From NCBI RefSeq assembly GCF_000764305.2, contig NW_025941456.1, positions 1 to 64,000 on the forward strand: a stretch of DNA of 64,000 bases. Direction: 5' to 3'. The DNA is from Hyalella azteca (taxonomy: Eukaryota > Arthropoda > Malacostraca > Amphipoda > Hyalellidae). Under the pieces are notes generated by a model. It was not told where the DNA came from, ran no database searches, and saw only the letters and a program-made list of their open reading frames with translations. This document shows, piece after piece, positions 1 to 11,864 of the stretch. Position 1 is the first letter of the stretch. Every line of letters starts with the position of its first letter. A program made the position numbers and the translations under genes.

Positions 1-3000
1 GTTACAGGGTGCAGGAGATGTTGCAGGGTTCGCTGCCGGTGCAAGCGTGAGTATAATGAATAGTGAGCTACCTCTTCAGCACACGAAGGAGGCGATGCGC
101 TGTCAAGTGTGTGAAAGCAGAGTTTGAATATATGGAAAAGGAGAGAGAATTAAAGTTAATTGAAGCGTCATGTATATTTTTATTTATCAATTGATTACCT
201 CGTTCAAAGGTGCATTATCCCTTCACAGCTGATCACTTATGATTCCTGATGTTGAACCTTCTACAAAGTTGATTTCTCGTCTCAAGCATTTCTCAATTTG
301 TGCATGAAAAATTGGCACGAAAAATTTTTTCACCAAACATTTACTGCTATTTTTATCTTTATGCAAAACTTTTTGGAATCTTTCTTAAACTTTCTCACTC
401 TCTCTTAAACTTTCTCTTTCTCTCTCACAAGTGTTTGCTTGCATATCTATGTGTATCCCGGAGAGTATATCAGATGTTGTGTATCAGAAGTTTTATATCA
501 CATTTTTTTATACAAGATGTTATAAGTCAGAGGCTATATACTAGACCTTGAATATGAGATTTTATACGTCAGGCAATAATTATAAAATAATGTAAGTATT
601 TTTATGGGCTCTTATTCTCACTTGAGGAGATTCAGCAATTTCCGATTTCCTATCACAAAGCCAACGGAAAAACTTCGTCATCAGTATCGTTGATCTGATT
701 GCCTCACACATTAGTTCAGCTAAATTTGTTCCCACTATATTCTAATTTTCAAATGTTCTACGCACCACAGGTTCTGATATTCTCTGTAACACAAGACCGG
801 CATATTGCATTCAATCGTTGAATTCCGCCTTGGCGTAGGTACACATATATTTTGTATTTGCTGCACCCTTTATATTTCCCAGTCTTCTCTGTTCTTTGTT
901 TTCAGGATTTCTGTTGCTGTGCTACCCACTGCTGTAGCGTCGTGATTCCTGTTTGCCCACATCACTCGACTGCCGCCCTGTTTACAAGTTGCCTTCCTCG
1001 TGTCAACATGTGCTCAGAATTTGTCATGCTCAAGAGGCCGTGAGCCGGCGCCTAATTTGATGTGGTGCGCGATAATTCTTCGACGTCTCTCCCTAGAATT
1101 CGTGGGAATTTTTTATTCTTTTCGAGAGGATTGGCGCCATTTTTGATGTTAATGAAGACGCATAATAAATTGACGGTTTTTGATTTTTTTCTTGATTTTA
1201 GAGTTGATTTTCAATTCCAAAATTGGTGGTGAAAAATTTTCTGTCTTTTCTATGACTTGAGATGAAAATAAAAAGCTTTCTGACTCTATAGGGAAGTCTA
1301 CATCGTGTCAAACAAAACATAAATTAAAAAATAAATTATGTTTTCACGACAGAAAGAAATCGCCATCTAAGCCAATGAACTTTAATGAATAATGACAGTT
1401 AAATCGGAATAGTGTCCTGAAAAGCCCGGATTTAATGGTACAAATAGTATAATTATCTTCTCTGTTGTTCATGCGGTTTAATCGATAGTTACTGATTAAT
1501 GTGTCTACTTAATAAATCATTCAGCGTTATTGGGAAATGAGGGCATTATTTATTCTTCACCCCCTTTTTTCTTAAGTTTGGATGTCAATCATGTTCAAGA
1601 TCACTTAAATACCTAAAATACCTCGGTAATCAAATTGCATTCCAATCAATTGATTCCCTGAAAATCTGAACGTTTCATTTATTCAGATATTGCACATATT
1701 CTGGAAACCATCAATATGAGCTTCAGAGAGACTGTTGGATTTAAGTAAAAGGCTAATAAAATATATCTGTTTTAAGCGCCACTTCTGCTAGCTTAGTTTG
1801 CCAGTGATCGATAGTCATTTAAGTGGTGCTATGGACCAGGGGGGATTAAAAGATTATTGAAAAAGGGATCATTCCCGGAAAGTTTAATTAGAATTTCTGG
1901 TAATAAAAGTCGAGGCGTTTTACTAATAGGATTTTCTTCGCAAGGTTATGAAGTTGAATCTCCATCATGAAGTTGAATATGAAACTGACAAAATTCACTG
2001 AAATTCGAAGCTGCGGACGAAATCATTCCTGCCAGTTTTAGGACTAAGATTCTTCTTTCTTCGAGCCTGCCGTGAGTCAATTATTTTTTCTCACTTGAGT
2101 CAATGATTTAATTTTCGTAAAAAAATTTCATTGCCAGTTTCTAAATTACTTTTTTATTAATTGATGAAGGTTTTGTTTTTTGTTTTTAAGTGATTCAATT
2201 GCGGGCAGATAGTTCTCGATTAATTGAGTGCGATTTTTTAAGGACGCCTGTGGCAGCTGCCCTAAATTCACTGTATGTTTTATATAAAAGGGGCCAAATT
2301 CCACGTCGTGCGCAAAGCGAAAGTCCGGATCTCCCCAGCCGAGTGATCATCACTTGCAGTCCTGAGGCAATCCAACCATTTTCAGGCAATGAATCGGGAA
2401 ATTGCTTAATAGAAATACTGCGACGGCCATTGAAATAGGAAATGAACTCACCGGCAAACTGGGGAATGGAAACCAAATGAGATTCCGTGAAACTCGGGAA
2501 GCCGCATTTGGACATGAGATCCGAGGATATTAATTTGTGGACCTTCAATTAAAACCAGGACAGTTCATCACTGAAAATATAATTCCAAGCATATACTCAA
2601 GTTTAAATGCGAACTCTTCCTCTTGCTTCTCCTTTTACTGTGAAGTTTCAAATTATTGTGCTTCTAAATGAATATTTAAGTTACTTTTATAGCTATTGAA
2701 TCGTGAAACAGATATATGAAAGCCTCCTTGCCGACAATATTGCAGTTGTAATTTGGCGTAAAATTGAATATAATTCTTGTATGCGCGGGCCGTTGATAAA
2801 AGCTTATTGCGCTACCCAATCCGGAACCTATTTTTATTCTTCTATTCGAGCTTTTTTATTGAAAATCAGCAGCACTCCGAGGAGTTAGTGTGTCGGCAGA
2901 GCTGCCTCGCCGTATCTTCATACCGCGCGATGGTCTACAAGCCTGAAGCTCTCGTCGCTTGTTATTTGTTAAGAACGATGTTGGCTGCATGGCATATAGA

Positions 3001-3149
3001 AGAGAATAGCCAAGTAATTCTCTCTGTAATATATGGAGTCATAAAGCAAGCAATAAGCTGGTAGACGCTAACATTCATTTGCTGGTCAGTGTCTCCTACA
3101 GGACATTGTTGTTGTCTCCAGCTGCCGCTACGCCATCATTTGCGGATCA
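1..3149. other. AT-rich region without a recognised gene
   Basis: I find no exon, RNA gene or mobile element I can defend here. The longest open frame is 117 codons on the minus strand (2195-2548). It overlaps an 82-codon frame on the plus strand, resembles no family I know, and has no paired splice sites or codon pattern to set it apart from chance. Homopolymer-rich A/T runs alternate with ordinary unique sequence. Confidence 0.5.
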
Positions 3150-3294
3150 GGGCCTATACTTTCAAAAAAGTTAAGAGATCGTAAGTTCATCAGCCAATCA
3201 TTGACGGCCTTTCAAGCAAAATCCACCAGTCATAGACAAGAAAATAGAGCGTAACTACTTACGTTCACTTAGCAAGTTTTGAAAGTATGGCCCC
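3150..3294 (+). mobile_element. MITE of the GGGGCCATACTTTCAAAA family, copy 1
   Basis: This is a 145-bp element with inverted ends, reading GGGCCTATACTTTCAAAA at the left and TTTGAAAGTATGGCCCC at the right. The interior contains AGCCAATCATTGACGG and CACCAGTCATAGACA, the same order as in the other copies of this window. It encodes nothing and is probably non-autonomous. The left end has one base change from the family (GGGCCT for GGGCCA). No clear target duplication is visible because the outer bases are themselves palindromic. Confidence 0.85.
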
Positions 3295-4225
3295 AGGAAT
3301 GAAACTCGCAACGTTTGTTGGAGTGGTATTTATTGGTAATATCTCATCACGCAATACTGATCTTTATATTAATCTGATTGTTTAATTTTAACTTGTTTGG
3401 TTTTGAATTAAATTTGAATCTATTTTATGTACAGATGATACAGAAAATTTGAACAAAATTCGGAGATATTGTAACAATACTGGCAAAAACTTGACTTAAA
3501 ATTTTATCAGTCACTAGAGGGTAATAGGAGGCTTTGAGGAACATTCTTATTTCCTAGAAGTTGCGGGCGAATTTCAAGCCATTCTAATTTAGTTTACTTT
3601 TATTAATTTCGTAGGTTTTGCCCGAGTGAAAGTTCGTAATCTGATGCCCCGTTAGATTAGTTTTGTGAAAACTAAATTAATAAACGTCGTTTTGTTTATT
3701 TTTATTATGTGTCCAGGATTAAAAAAATTATTTCATTTAGAACAGCTATAATGACAAATTACGAAGTTGAATTCTAATAGTTATCATTCTATCTCGGTAA
3801 AATATCTGATTTAAACCTATATTTACCTGACATGTATCATGAATTTCTGCTACGCCTGGTCTACTTTCCCACTTTCAGTCTAAAGACTTTCACTAACTTT
3901 TCTACTGATAGAATGTCGGTTACACTTTCCGGTGCTACAGCTTTTTCGCTCTCCTGACCTTCTCCGCGGTACAGAATTTCAGGCTCTTAAATAATTCAAT
4001 AGCGTCAAATAAATTAAGTTTCTCCTCAGTCATTCGACTTCAGCGTCTTGCACGATTCCGGCCAAATATTCCGGCTAAAGTAAAAAAAATTCCGGTTAAA
4101 GTAAAAGAGTAAGACAAGTTTTCAATGATACCAGAAAGAGAATAAAATTCCATGCACAGCTTCCTAAATCATTGGAATTTACGATAAAAATCCACTGCAG
4201 TTCCTAAATGCTGTATAAACATAAA
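3295..4225. other. Unique AT-rich sequence, nothing recognised
   Basis: No open frame of interest and no repeat structure is visible between the MITE and the tandem repeat that follows. Confidence 0.45.
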
Positions 4226-4706
4226 CTGTAAAGAAAAGTCATTAACGATTTTCAGCGACGCACCTTATCGTAGGCAGTGAAGACTTCCTTTAAATATCAA
4301 CTGTAAAGAAAAGTCTTTAACGATTTTCAGCGACGCACATTATCGTAGGTAGTGAAGACTTCCTTTAAATATCAACTGCAAAGAATAGTCTTTAACGATT
4401 TTCAGCGGTGCACCTTATCATATGTACAGTATATAAAGAAGACTTCCCTTATATATCAACTGGAAAGAAAAGTCTTTACCGATTTTCAGCGACGCACCTT
4501 ATCGTAGGTAAAGAAGACTTCTAAGTAATAATATCACTCGTTTGCTTGAATCGCAAATTCACTAAAAACTTAATAGCAAAGAAAACAGCGGAGCACCTTA
4601 TCGTATAGGCAGTGAAGATTTCATTCAAAAATCAACTGTAAAGAAAAGTCTTTAACGATTTTCAGCGGAGCACCTTATCGTAGGTAGTGAAGACTTCCTT
4701 TAAATT
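4226..4706. repeat. Tandem repeat of about 75-84 bp, degenerate
   Basis: Units begin near 4226, 4301, 4376 and 4460, with a further copy near 4631. They share the cores AAGTCTTTAACGATTTTCAG and CACCTTATCGTAGG, followed by GTGAAGACTTCCTTTAAATA. The third unit is longer because of a short insertion near 4420-4440. An unrelated segment interrupts the array at about 4510-4580. Divergence between units shows it is not recent. Confidence 0.85.
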
Positions 4707-5586
4707 CGCTTCAATCCTGACGGATGAAGACGTAATTTGTCTCGCCCCACACGACAGCTTCTGTCGCTCGAATGTTAAAAGCGGCTGCGAAGCTTCGGGT
4801 CCAACCATGCGAACACACCATTCTTTTGGGACCACGCCTTTATTATATATATTATATATTTATTACTTATCGTTACATATTTACTGCACATACAATTTCT
4901 CGTATGAAAATTCGCTCATTTCTTAGGATAAAAGTAAATTGGTGTCTTTCCTCCATATTATTTAAATTTATGTAGTTTATGTAGGAATTAAATTTATGTA
5001 CTTTAGCTTCGCTGTGCATCTTGTTAAATATTTTGTTATTTTGGGTAATGTGATATTTACTTCGTTTTTCAGATGGAACCTCCAAGCCGGTAATTTTTTC
5101 AACAAAATCACTAATTTTTTGAAAATGTACATGAATCATCTATCAAAACCGCGAAAAATTAAATTTTAGAAACATGGCAGTGATTATAGCAACAAAATAC
5201 AAACTTTTGAAACTCACATTTGCACATTGCATAACTCACATAAAAGAAAAATAAAAAATAAAAATAATCATGTGAACAAACCCATAAAAATCGGTCAAGT
5301 TATATTAAATTTTATAGGCAGTGATATGAGATCTGCTCTAAGAATGATGATGACCTAATGAACTTAATGTCCGGTAATCCTTTAGTAATTTTCCTTAATA
5401 ACTGACATTTGGGTTTAGCGCAAGACGTCTTCTATTTGATCGAATACATTATCTTCAGATCTTAGGTGATGAACCAAAATTGCGCAAGATGATTTCTAAC
5501 TATCAACGAACTACATAATAAATTTGAGGATGATTTTAAACCTAATGTGGGAATGTTTCCTAATACGAGTATCGTCGTAAATGTCA
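4707..5586. other. Intergenic AT-rich sequence
   Basis: It contains an alternating TA run near 4843-4862 and otherwise unique sequence. The short open frames here (up to 88 codons) resemble no protein family I know. Confidence 0.4.
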
Positions 5587-5731
5587 GGGCCCATACTTTC
5601 AAAAAAAGTTAAGAGATCGTAAATTCATCAGCAAATCATTGACGGCCTTTCAAGCAAAATCCACCAATCATAGACAAAAAAATAGAGCGTATGTGCCTAC
5701 GATCACTTAGCCAATTTTGAAAGTATGGTCA
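5587..5731 (+). mobile_element. MITE of the GGGGCCATACTTTCAAAA family, copy 2
   Basis: The left end is GGGCCCATACTTTCAAAAAA and the right end TTTTGAAAGTATGGTC. The interior matches copy 1, including AGCAAATCATTGACGGCC and CACCAATCATAGACA. The right end has decayed (GGTCAC for GGCCCC). Same length class as the other copies. Confidence 0.85.
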
Positions 5732-6788
5732 CAGATACGCAAGTAATGACAGGTCAAATTTTCCACTAAGCCTGTGCAGTGCTTACTTTTAAAACTAACT
5801 TAAACATTTAATTTGTGGAATAAATACTCATGCTGTTGGATTTGGAATCGGGATCTAAATACTTTAACTGTTGGATAAGGAATCGAGATCTAAATATTTT
5901 AATAGTTGAGATTTAGATATTGACAGTTCATAGGCATCTATATCATGCACGAGAAGCAACCGGCTGCAAGGAATAGTGTTATCTCCAAGGGAATTCTCTC
6001 ACAGGCGACCTTGGGTTTGGTTTACCCATTCGTAAAAATCAGAAGTCATACCAGAAACGGCCGCTCTTTGGTCACCCTAATGCCGCCTGTGATTTTTGCA
6101 TGGGTAGGAGCGAACCTACAGACTCATGCAGCTGCTTCGTCGCACGTGATAAGACATGTGATGCATGACACAACTCGAGCCTATATTACGATGCCCTAAT
6201 GCTCAGGTGAATCAAAAATACGACAGTAATATTAATTAATATTAATTTATTAATTTGAAATGACTTCGGAAGCTGATCATGGACTTTAGTTTACTTTCGA
6301 TGTGACTGGTATAATTACAAAGGATTAATGGAATGTAGACTTGTAAGATAAATTTGGGCATAACCTGAAATGCTAATTATTTATTTAAAATGAACAGGCA
6401 TTGATATTCTATTCTCAATCCCTACAGTTTCAATAACGAACAAAGTTGGACGAAGGTGATAACAGTTTGCAGGAATTTTGTTAGAGTTTGAGTTAAAGCC
6501 TATTGAAGAGTAGCAGGATGTATTTTCAGTATGACGCGTTGCAGATACCAATGCATAAATTATACACATTATCGCATTAACTACATCATCGTTACTATTC
6601 AAAGTATATTTCATTGTTAATCATAATTTCAATTATGCTGACCGAGCCCAGAAAAAAGCATGATGTCCTTGGGGAAAAAAGACGCGCAATCTCTGGGGTA
6701 TTACGAGAAATATTTCTAAGTTTTCCTCTTTTTTTAGGGACACTTCTTGCACGGGGAGCTTTTTTGGAAGAGATAATTTTCTGGATGA
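5732..6788. other. Non-coding stretch with small duplications
   Basis: A motif of about 34 bp built on GGATCTAAATACTTTAACTG and GAGATCTAAATATTTTAATA is repeated near 5850-5910. A small inverted repeat follows at 6022-6106 and is listed separately. The 84-codon plus-strand frame at 5945-6199 spans that inverted repeat and resembles nothing known to me. Confidence 0.4.
6022..6106. repeat. Short inverted repeat
   Basis: The arms are TTACCCATTCGTAAAAATCA at 6022-6041 and TGATTTTTGCATGGGTA at 6090-6106, and they pair with two differences and a small offset. The inner parts do not pair well. It may be a worn MITE end pair; I see no other copy in the window. Confidence 0.45.
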
Positions 6789-7564
6789 CTGCATCTACTG
6801 ACTCGATGCAAGGATGTATGCATCCACTGACTCGATGCGAGGGTGTATGCATCCACTGACTCGATGCAAGGATTTATGCATCCACTGACTCGATGCAAGG
6901 GTGTATGCATCCACTGACTCGATGCAAGGGTGAATGCATCCACTGACTCGATGCAAGGATGGCTGCATCCACTGACTCGATGCAAGGATGTATGCATCCA
7001 CTGACTCGCTGCAAGGGTGTATGCATCCACTGACTCGATGCAAGGGTGTATGCATCCACTGACTCGATGCAAGAGTGTATGCATCCACTTACTCGATGCA
7101 AGGGAGCAAGGGTGTATGCATCCACTGACTCGATGCAAAGGTGTATGCATCCACTGACTCGATGCAAGGGAGTATGCATCCACTGACTCGATGCAAGGGT
7201 ATATGCATCCACTGACTCGATGCGAGGATGTATGCATCCACTGACTCGATGCGAGGGTGTATGCATCCACTGACTCGATGCGAGGGTGTATGCATCCACT
7301 GACTCGATGCAAGGGTGTATGCATCCACTGATTCGATGCAAGGGGAGTGCATCCAATGACTCGATGCAAAGGTGTATGCATCCACTGACTCGATGCAAGA
7401 GGTTGCATCCACTGACTCGATGCAAGGATGTATGCATCCACTGACTCGATGCAAGGGTGTATGCACCCACTGACTCGATGCAAGGGTGTATGCATCCACT
7501 GACTCGATGCAAGGGTGTATGTATGCATCCAATGATTCGATGCGAGGATGAATGCATCCACTGA
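6789..7564. repeat. 29-bp minisatellite, about 26 copies
   Basis: The unit is ATGCATCCACTGACTCGATG followed by CAAGGGTGT. Variants replace CAAGG by CGAGG, and a few units are shortened by 3-6 bases (near 7335-7350 and 7395-7405). Because 29 is not a multiple of three, each frame cycles through the same three peptide phases. The minus strand has no stop in any of them, giving a 275-codon frame at 6734-7561 and two others beside it. The plus strand is closed by the TGA of CTGACTC. It is directly adjacent with no spacers, so it is not a CRISPR array. No start context, splice site or non-repeat domain supports a protein. Confidence 0.95.
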
Positions 7565-9545
7565 GATGGATATATTGAGAAATGTTTGCTGTTATTGTTT
7601 ATACATGACTGCTAGAAGCCATTCTTTACCGAGATTTTGTTCAGCATGCAAACGACCGTGCATAAAACCCGAGTCTTCGTGTAGTGTGGGTTCTTTTAGC
7701 ACGAAAATTTTTCTTGTACATTTTAAAAATAAAATCTTATGTAGTTTAGGTCTAGGCAACTTTAATGTAATATTTTAAAGTTTAATTACAAAATACACGC
7801 GTGGTTTAGGTTTTAGCATATCTAATCTATTTATTTTTTACCTCTATGCATTTTGCAGTTTATCCGGAGACTCGGAGTACCTTTTGCTTATATATTGAAT
7901 TTCGCTTCCCCACCATTGCTATAATATTATAAAAAATATTTTATTCCGTGAAGAATTCCTTCCGATTGTACATTAGAATGTGCATAGTTAGAGCCCGCCT
8001 CTTAGCATGTTTAGCTTTAAGAAGTGTAGAACAAGTTTCTGCCAAAAAACTAATAAAAAATATTCTGAGAGCTAAGCAACTTCACGAAATTTTGCACGTG
8101 TGCCACGCAATGATGATCGTAAATTCGAATGTAAAGGATTCATACAAAAAATTACCTAGAAATAGGTCTTTCATAATTAAGATCTTGAATACATTTCACA
8201 TCCCAGGAGTCTGTATGTAAGGAGATAATAGTTATATATATCTCATATTGGAGGGAGGTATAAAGACAATCTTACTGGGAGACCATGCAAATTTGACTCG
8301 CATACAAAATTTATGCGCAATTATCTATCGACGTACCGAGCTCCCACCAATAAACTTATGTACGATAAACATCTTTAATTTCTGCAATAAAACCCGTATT
8401 GGGGGATGTTGTCGTATCGTATGCGATTGCTATTCGTATTCGTCACTTATCTACAGCTGGGCTCCATGTGCCAATATTCCCATCATCAGATAACTCAGCA
8501 GCCTTTATATAATGCTTCAGTTTCTCACTGTGATATTTGGACTCTGTACGTGCTGACGCCACTTATTGGTTCAATTGAGTTGTGCCAGCGGTCGCAGAGA
8601 GCAACATTGCACTTGAAATGACAGAGACTGCATGGCTTCAATTAGATCGAAATTGATTCTGACTGCCATGATGTATTGAGGAGCGTCAGTAAAAGATTTG
8701 CGCTTGGTTTCGCAATATTTGACGTAGGATGAGTCTGATTCTAAGTGGAATTTTGAATATGGAAGCTTTTCCGAACATTGTTGAAACGATTAATTGAAGA
8801 TACTTTTTGATTCCTAGTCGTCTCACTTGTACAAAATGATGCGTTTTTTCGATGATCAATTGTCGAGTCAAAAATTTAACGTGGCAAAAGGAGATGAGTT
8901 TCCCTTGTTGCCAGTTCGATCACTGATGGCGTTAACTTTAAAAAGTTATTATTTGTTTGCCGCGCTCGGGCATTGAATGAAAAAGGAAGGTTCGTAGGCG
9001 TGTGGATATTGAATAATAAAATGCACGAGTAAAATTCGTAACAGTGAAAAAGTAAAGTAAAATTCGTCATGACATAAAACGGTGACCACTTGATGTCGAG
9101 CTCTCTACAGTTTATATTTTTTTTGTAAATGGAACTCTACAATATTTAAACTGAAATCTGTTCACACAAATGGTAATGAAGAAATTACACTTTAAAAAGT
9201 CGAGTCATTGCGCTCAAGTTAATTGATATTTGTTGTTCCCATTTTTGAATGCATCTGTGCGCTTACCTGCGACAAGTGCTGGTTAAAATTTAACACCATG
9301 CATACATTGTTACATAGTTGCTCATATTCAGTTTTCTTTGAAGGTTGATGCACTTGCTGTATGGTACTAATTTCAGCCAATTTCCTCTCGTCTCATGTCT
9401 AGTATTGATGAATTTGCACACTTGCCATTACCCACGAGTTCAACGGATGTTATTTTGGTTCGTGGTGCTTTTGTCTCAGGTAGAAATGTTGACGGCCTAT
9501 GTACAGTCCCGCTGGACAGTTTTTAAGTGACAGTTTCTTTTACAG
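7565..9545. other. Upstream region of the carboxypeptidase gene
   Basis: This contains only short open frames (up to 90 codons) without family resemblance. It must include the promoter of the carboxypeptidase gene if the gene starts nearby, but I cannot point to a convincing TATA box or initiator. Confidence 0.4.
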
Positions 9546-9604
9546 GCTTGGCAGCGAGGCAGTTAAGCTTAAGTAGAACATTTCTATTCAAGTAAGGCGA
9601 CACG
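9546..9604 (+). other. Probable 5' UTR segment of the carboxypeptidase gene
   Basis: A strong splice acceptor, TTTCTTTTACAG, ends at 9545, 59 bases before the start codon. This suggests that the first coding exon begins at 9546 and that a non-coding leader exon lies further upstream. Transcription could instead start inside this segment; no sequence evidence decides it. Confidence 0.4.
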
Positions 9605-9684
9605 ATGTGGCATAAGATGGCCCCTCAGCTAGCTCTTCTGCTCTTCATTACGGTCGCAGTTCAAGCTACCGTCACCTATGAAGG
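9605..9684 (+). CDS. M14 metallocarboxypeptidase, exon 1 (signal peptide)
   Basis: The exon encodes a 26-residue start, MWHKMAPQLALLLFITVAVQ followed by ATVTYE. This is a typical secretion signal, with a hydrophobic core LALLLFITVAV and a likely cleavage after VQA. The ATG at 9605 is preceded by GCGACACG; a second in-frame ATG is codon 5, so either could serve. The exon ends at GAAGG before the donor GTGAGT at 9685. It leaves two bases of a codon, which the first base of exon 2 completes as glycine. The product would be a zymogen entering the secretory pathway, as digestive and other extracellular carboxypeptidases of the A/B type do. Confidence 0.8.
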
Positions 9685-11392
9685 GTGAGTGGAAAATAGA
9701 GAGAATTTAAGCACGAAAAAAATTTGATCTTAGATGCAGCTGCTCCTGCAAACTGCTTAAGGATCATCGCTGCTGAGGGGGGTAGGAAATTGGGAATCCG
9801 AATATGTGACCGACTTTAACTGCCTGGGATCAGACCGTGAACTGATATTACAGTTCATAATAAACGAATAATTGATCCACAATGGGTGACTCAATTGACT
9901 GGGTTGAAAGTATAAAGCCAGTTAATTATATATTCAAACTTAATTTTTTTCATGATTCTCTTCCGCCTTTAATTTATTCCTGAAAAAGGTTCAAGTGAGG
10001 CCTCGTGAAGTGAGGCTGGAAATGAAGTTAAGTCAGTGTGACCCGATTGAGTTATCCCGACTACCCTTCTGCTCAGAATAGAACAGGAAAAAAATAACGC
10101 GAGCAGGCACGAGTGTGACAATGCTAAAATCGCCATTCGCATAAAATCGGGCATAAAAGTAGAACTATTATGAATTATTGATTGAATGACAAATATTTCC
10201 TGACATTAGAAATAAATTATCATTTAATTTAATAATAAATAAATTATTTATTGATTAATACTTTAATTTATTTTTTAGTAATATTAATATAATTAATATT
10301 AATTAATGATTACCTAATTAATTTAATTACTTGTTTTTAATTTATTAATAAATTTAATTTAATTTATTAAATTTATTTTTAATTTAATTAATATTTAATT
10401 TATTACTTGATAATATTAATATAATTAATATTTAATTTATTACTTGAAAATATTAATATAATTAATATTAATTATTAATTACATACGTTTTTCATAAATT
10501 TAAGAAATTTCCAGCTAGGGAATTGCATCATTCATGATTGAATTGTATATGTGTTGAACTTTTCCTGCGTTTCAAAGTACGGTTGTTCATAGCTCATGGC
10601 AGCAGAGAAATTATCTAAAATTATGTATTTTAATAGAATAATTGCAAAAGTTTCGCTGCTTCCATATTTTATTCAATATTGCTGAACACGGTGAATTATT
10701 AAAGGTCTATATTTATTCACTATGCAGTTCCACGCAATGCGCCATGCATCTAATATTTCCCTAGTAAAGAAAAATGTCTTCACAGCATCAAATATGCACA
10801 GTGACACTTTTTCAGCTTCCTCAATAGCAGACGTATGAAACAAGTTGAAAGTTTTACATAACTTTATTAATAAACTATTATCGGGCGTTAACTTTTTTGG
10901 CAAAATTTAAAAATTCTTTATCGAATCTTAAGAATTCATTCGAAGTATCGGAAATTAACGGAAGACATTTTCAAACCCGCATTTGAGTATATAGAGTAAA
11001 GTAAAAGCACAAGAAAAATTTAACATTTTTCAAATCATAATGAATATGTTATTTTTTCAAATTTCGTCTTGGTACAATGTGAATTAGTCTTAACTTTAAT
11101 AAATCCAGACTAAAATTTAATTTGAAATTTTAAAATAATTAAATTTGCTCCTAAAGATATTTCATGATGCCAACACTTAAAATAAATATTCAGGTCCAAA
11201 TTATAACTCGATGCAATAAGTATCGTGGAGATTACGTGTTCGAATAGACACTGTATATTTTATAGCCCGGGCTTCACATGAACAAACACACAAACTTCCT
11301 AAAATATATAAGTATATTCATATATAATAGAAATGTATATTCCACTAAAATATACACAAGTAATTAACAAACTCATGTCACTTTGACTGCAG
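9685..11392 (+). other. Intron 1 of the carboxypeptidase gene (1,708 bp)
   Basis: The donor GTGAGT at 9685 and the acceptor CTTTGACTGCAG ending at 11392 define a canonical GT-AG intron with matching phase. It holds a strongly A/T-only stretch at about 10205-10490, built from TTAAT and AATTTAATT words. It also holds several short open frames of no evident meaning. Confidence 0.8.
10205..10490. repeat. A/T-only low-complexity tract inside the intron
   Basis: The tract consists almost wholly of permutations of AATTTAATT and TTAATATTAAT, with two near-copies of AATATTAATATAATTAATAT. It looks like simple-sequence expansion and has no coding potential. Confidence 0.8.
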
Positions 11393-11587
11393 GAGAAGCG
11401 TGTACCGATTGGAGTTCGCGCCTGAGAACGTGGGGCGCATGCGTGACATGATCGCCGACCTGCAGCTGGACGTGTGGGGGCAAGGCAAGGGCCACGTCGA
11501 CGTGATGTTGCCCAAACATCACAAGGCGATCAACTTCCCCAGCAACATCGTCTCCAAGACCACACGAATAATCGATGATGTGCAGCA
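11393..11587 (+). CDS. M14 metallocarboxypeptidase, exon 2 (activation propeptide)
   Basis: Joined in phase to exon 1, this gives GRSVYRLEFAPENVGRMRDM, then IADLQLDVWGQGKGHVDVML and PKHHKAINF, ending in TTRIIDDVQ. That is the M14 activation propeptide pattern: a strand of the form xVYRLxF, a helix, LxLDVW, a short loop, VDVMLP, a second helix, and an IIDDVQ strand that leads to the cleavage region. In this family the propeptide covers the active-site cleft until it is cut off. The exon ends before the donor GTAAGT at 11588 and leaves two bases for the next exon. The exon is GC-rich compared with its surroundings, as real coding sequence here should be. I could not find the catalytic domain (HxxE zinc motif, substrate-binding Arg, catalytic Glu) downstream. 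A sequencing adapter lies 114 bases past the donor, so this is a 5' fragment of a gene. Whether it belongs to the A or B class cannot be judged without the catalytic domain. Confidence 0.85.
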
Positions 11588-11605
11588 GTAAGTGAAGCGT
11601 CATTT

Positions 11606-11700
11606 AACATAACATAACATAACATAACATAACATAACATAACATAACATAACATAACATAACATAACATAACATAACATAACATAACATAACATAACAT
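11606..11700. repeat. (AACAT)19 microsatellite
   Basis: Nineteen uninterrupted pentamers fill exactly 95 bp and stop at the first base of the adapter. The true length in the genome is unknown, because the array ends at an artificial junction. Confidence 0.97.
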
Positions 11701-11738
11701 CTGTCTCTTATACACATCTAGATGTGTATAAGAGACAG
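11701..11738. other. Nextera mate-pair junction adapter (assembly contamination)
   Basis: The 38 bases are the Tn5 mosaic end CTGTCTCTTATACACATCT joined to its own reverse complement. This is exactly the circularisation junction left by Nextera mate-pair library preparation. It is not genomic. In translation it yields the familiar artefact peptides SYTHLDVYKRQ on the minus strand and MCIRDS on the plus strand. Sequence on the two sides comes from the two ends of one circularised fragment, so order, distance and orientation across it cannot be trusted. Confidence 0.98.
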
Positions 11739-11864
11739 CGCCTGTGCCACGCACACTAACTGCCTCACGTGCCACACGTACGCCTGTGCCACGCACACTA
11801 ACTGCCTCACGTGCCACACGTACGCCTGTGCCACGCACACAAACTGCCTCACGTACAACACGTA
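11739..11864. repeat. 42-bp minisatellite, 3 copies
   Basis: Units start at 11739, 11781 and 11823 with CGCCTGTGCCACGCACAC; the third has a few changes. The period is a multiple of three, and the frame open through it runs into unique sequence to about 12006. The frame starts in adapter sequence and so has no value as a gene call. Whether the repeat belongs to the intron of the carboxypeptidase gene is open. Confidence 0.9.

Noticed and set aside
2195..2548. 117-codon minus-strand ORF
   Set aside because: No family resemblance, an overlapping open frame on the other strand, and several unrelated frames of similar length in the window suggest chance.
6734..7561. 275-codon minus-strand ORF
   Set aside because: It is the 29-bp repeat read through. 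The same strand is open in the other two frames, and there is no non-repeat domain.
6789..7564. CRISPR-like array of 29-bp repeats
   Set aside because: Units adjoin directly without spacers, and the surrounding sequence is eukaryotic. It is a minisatellite.
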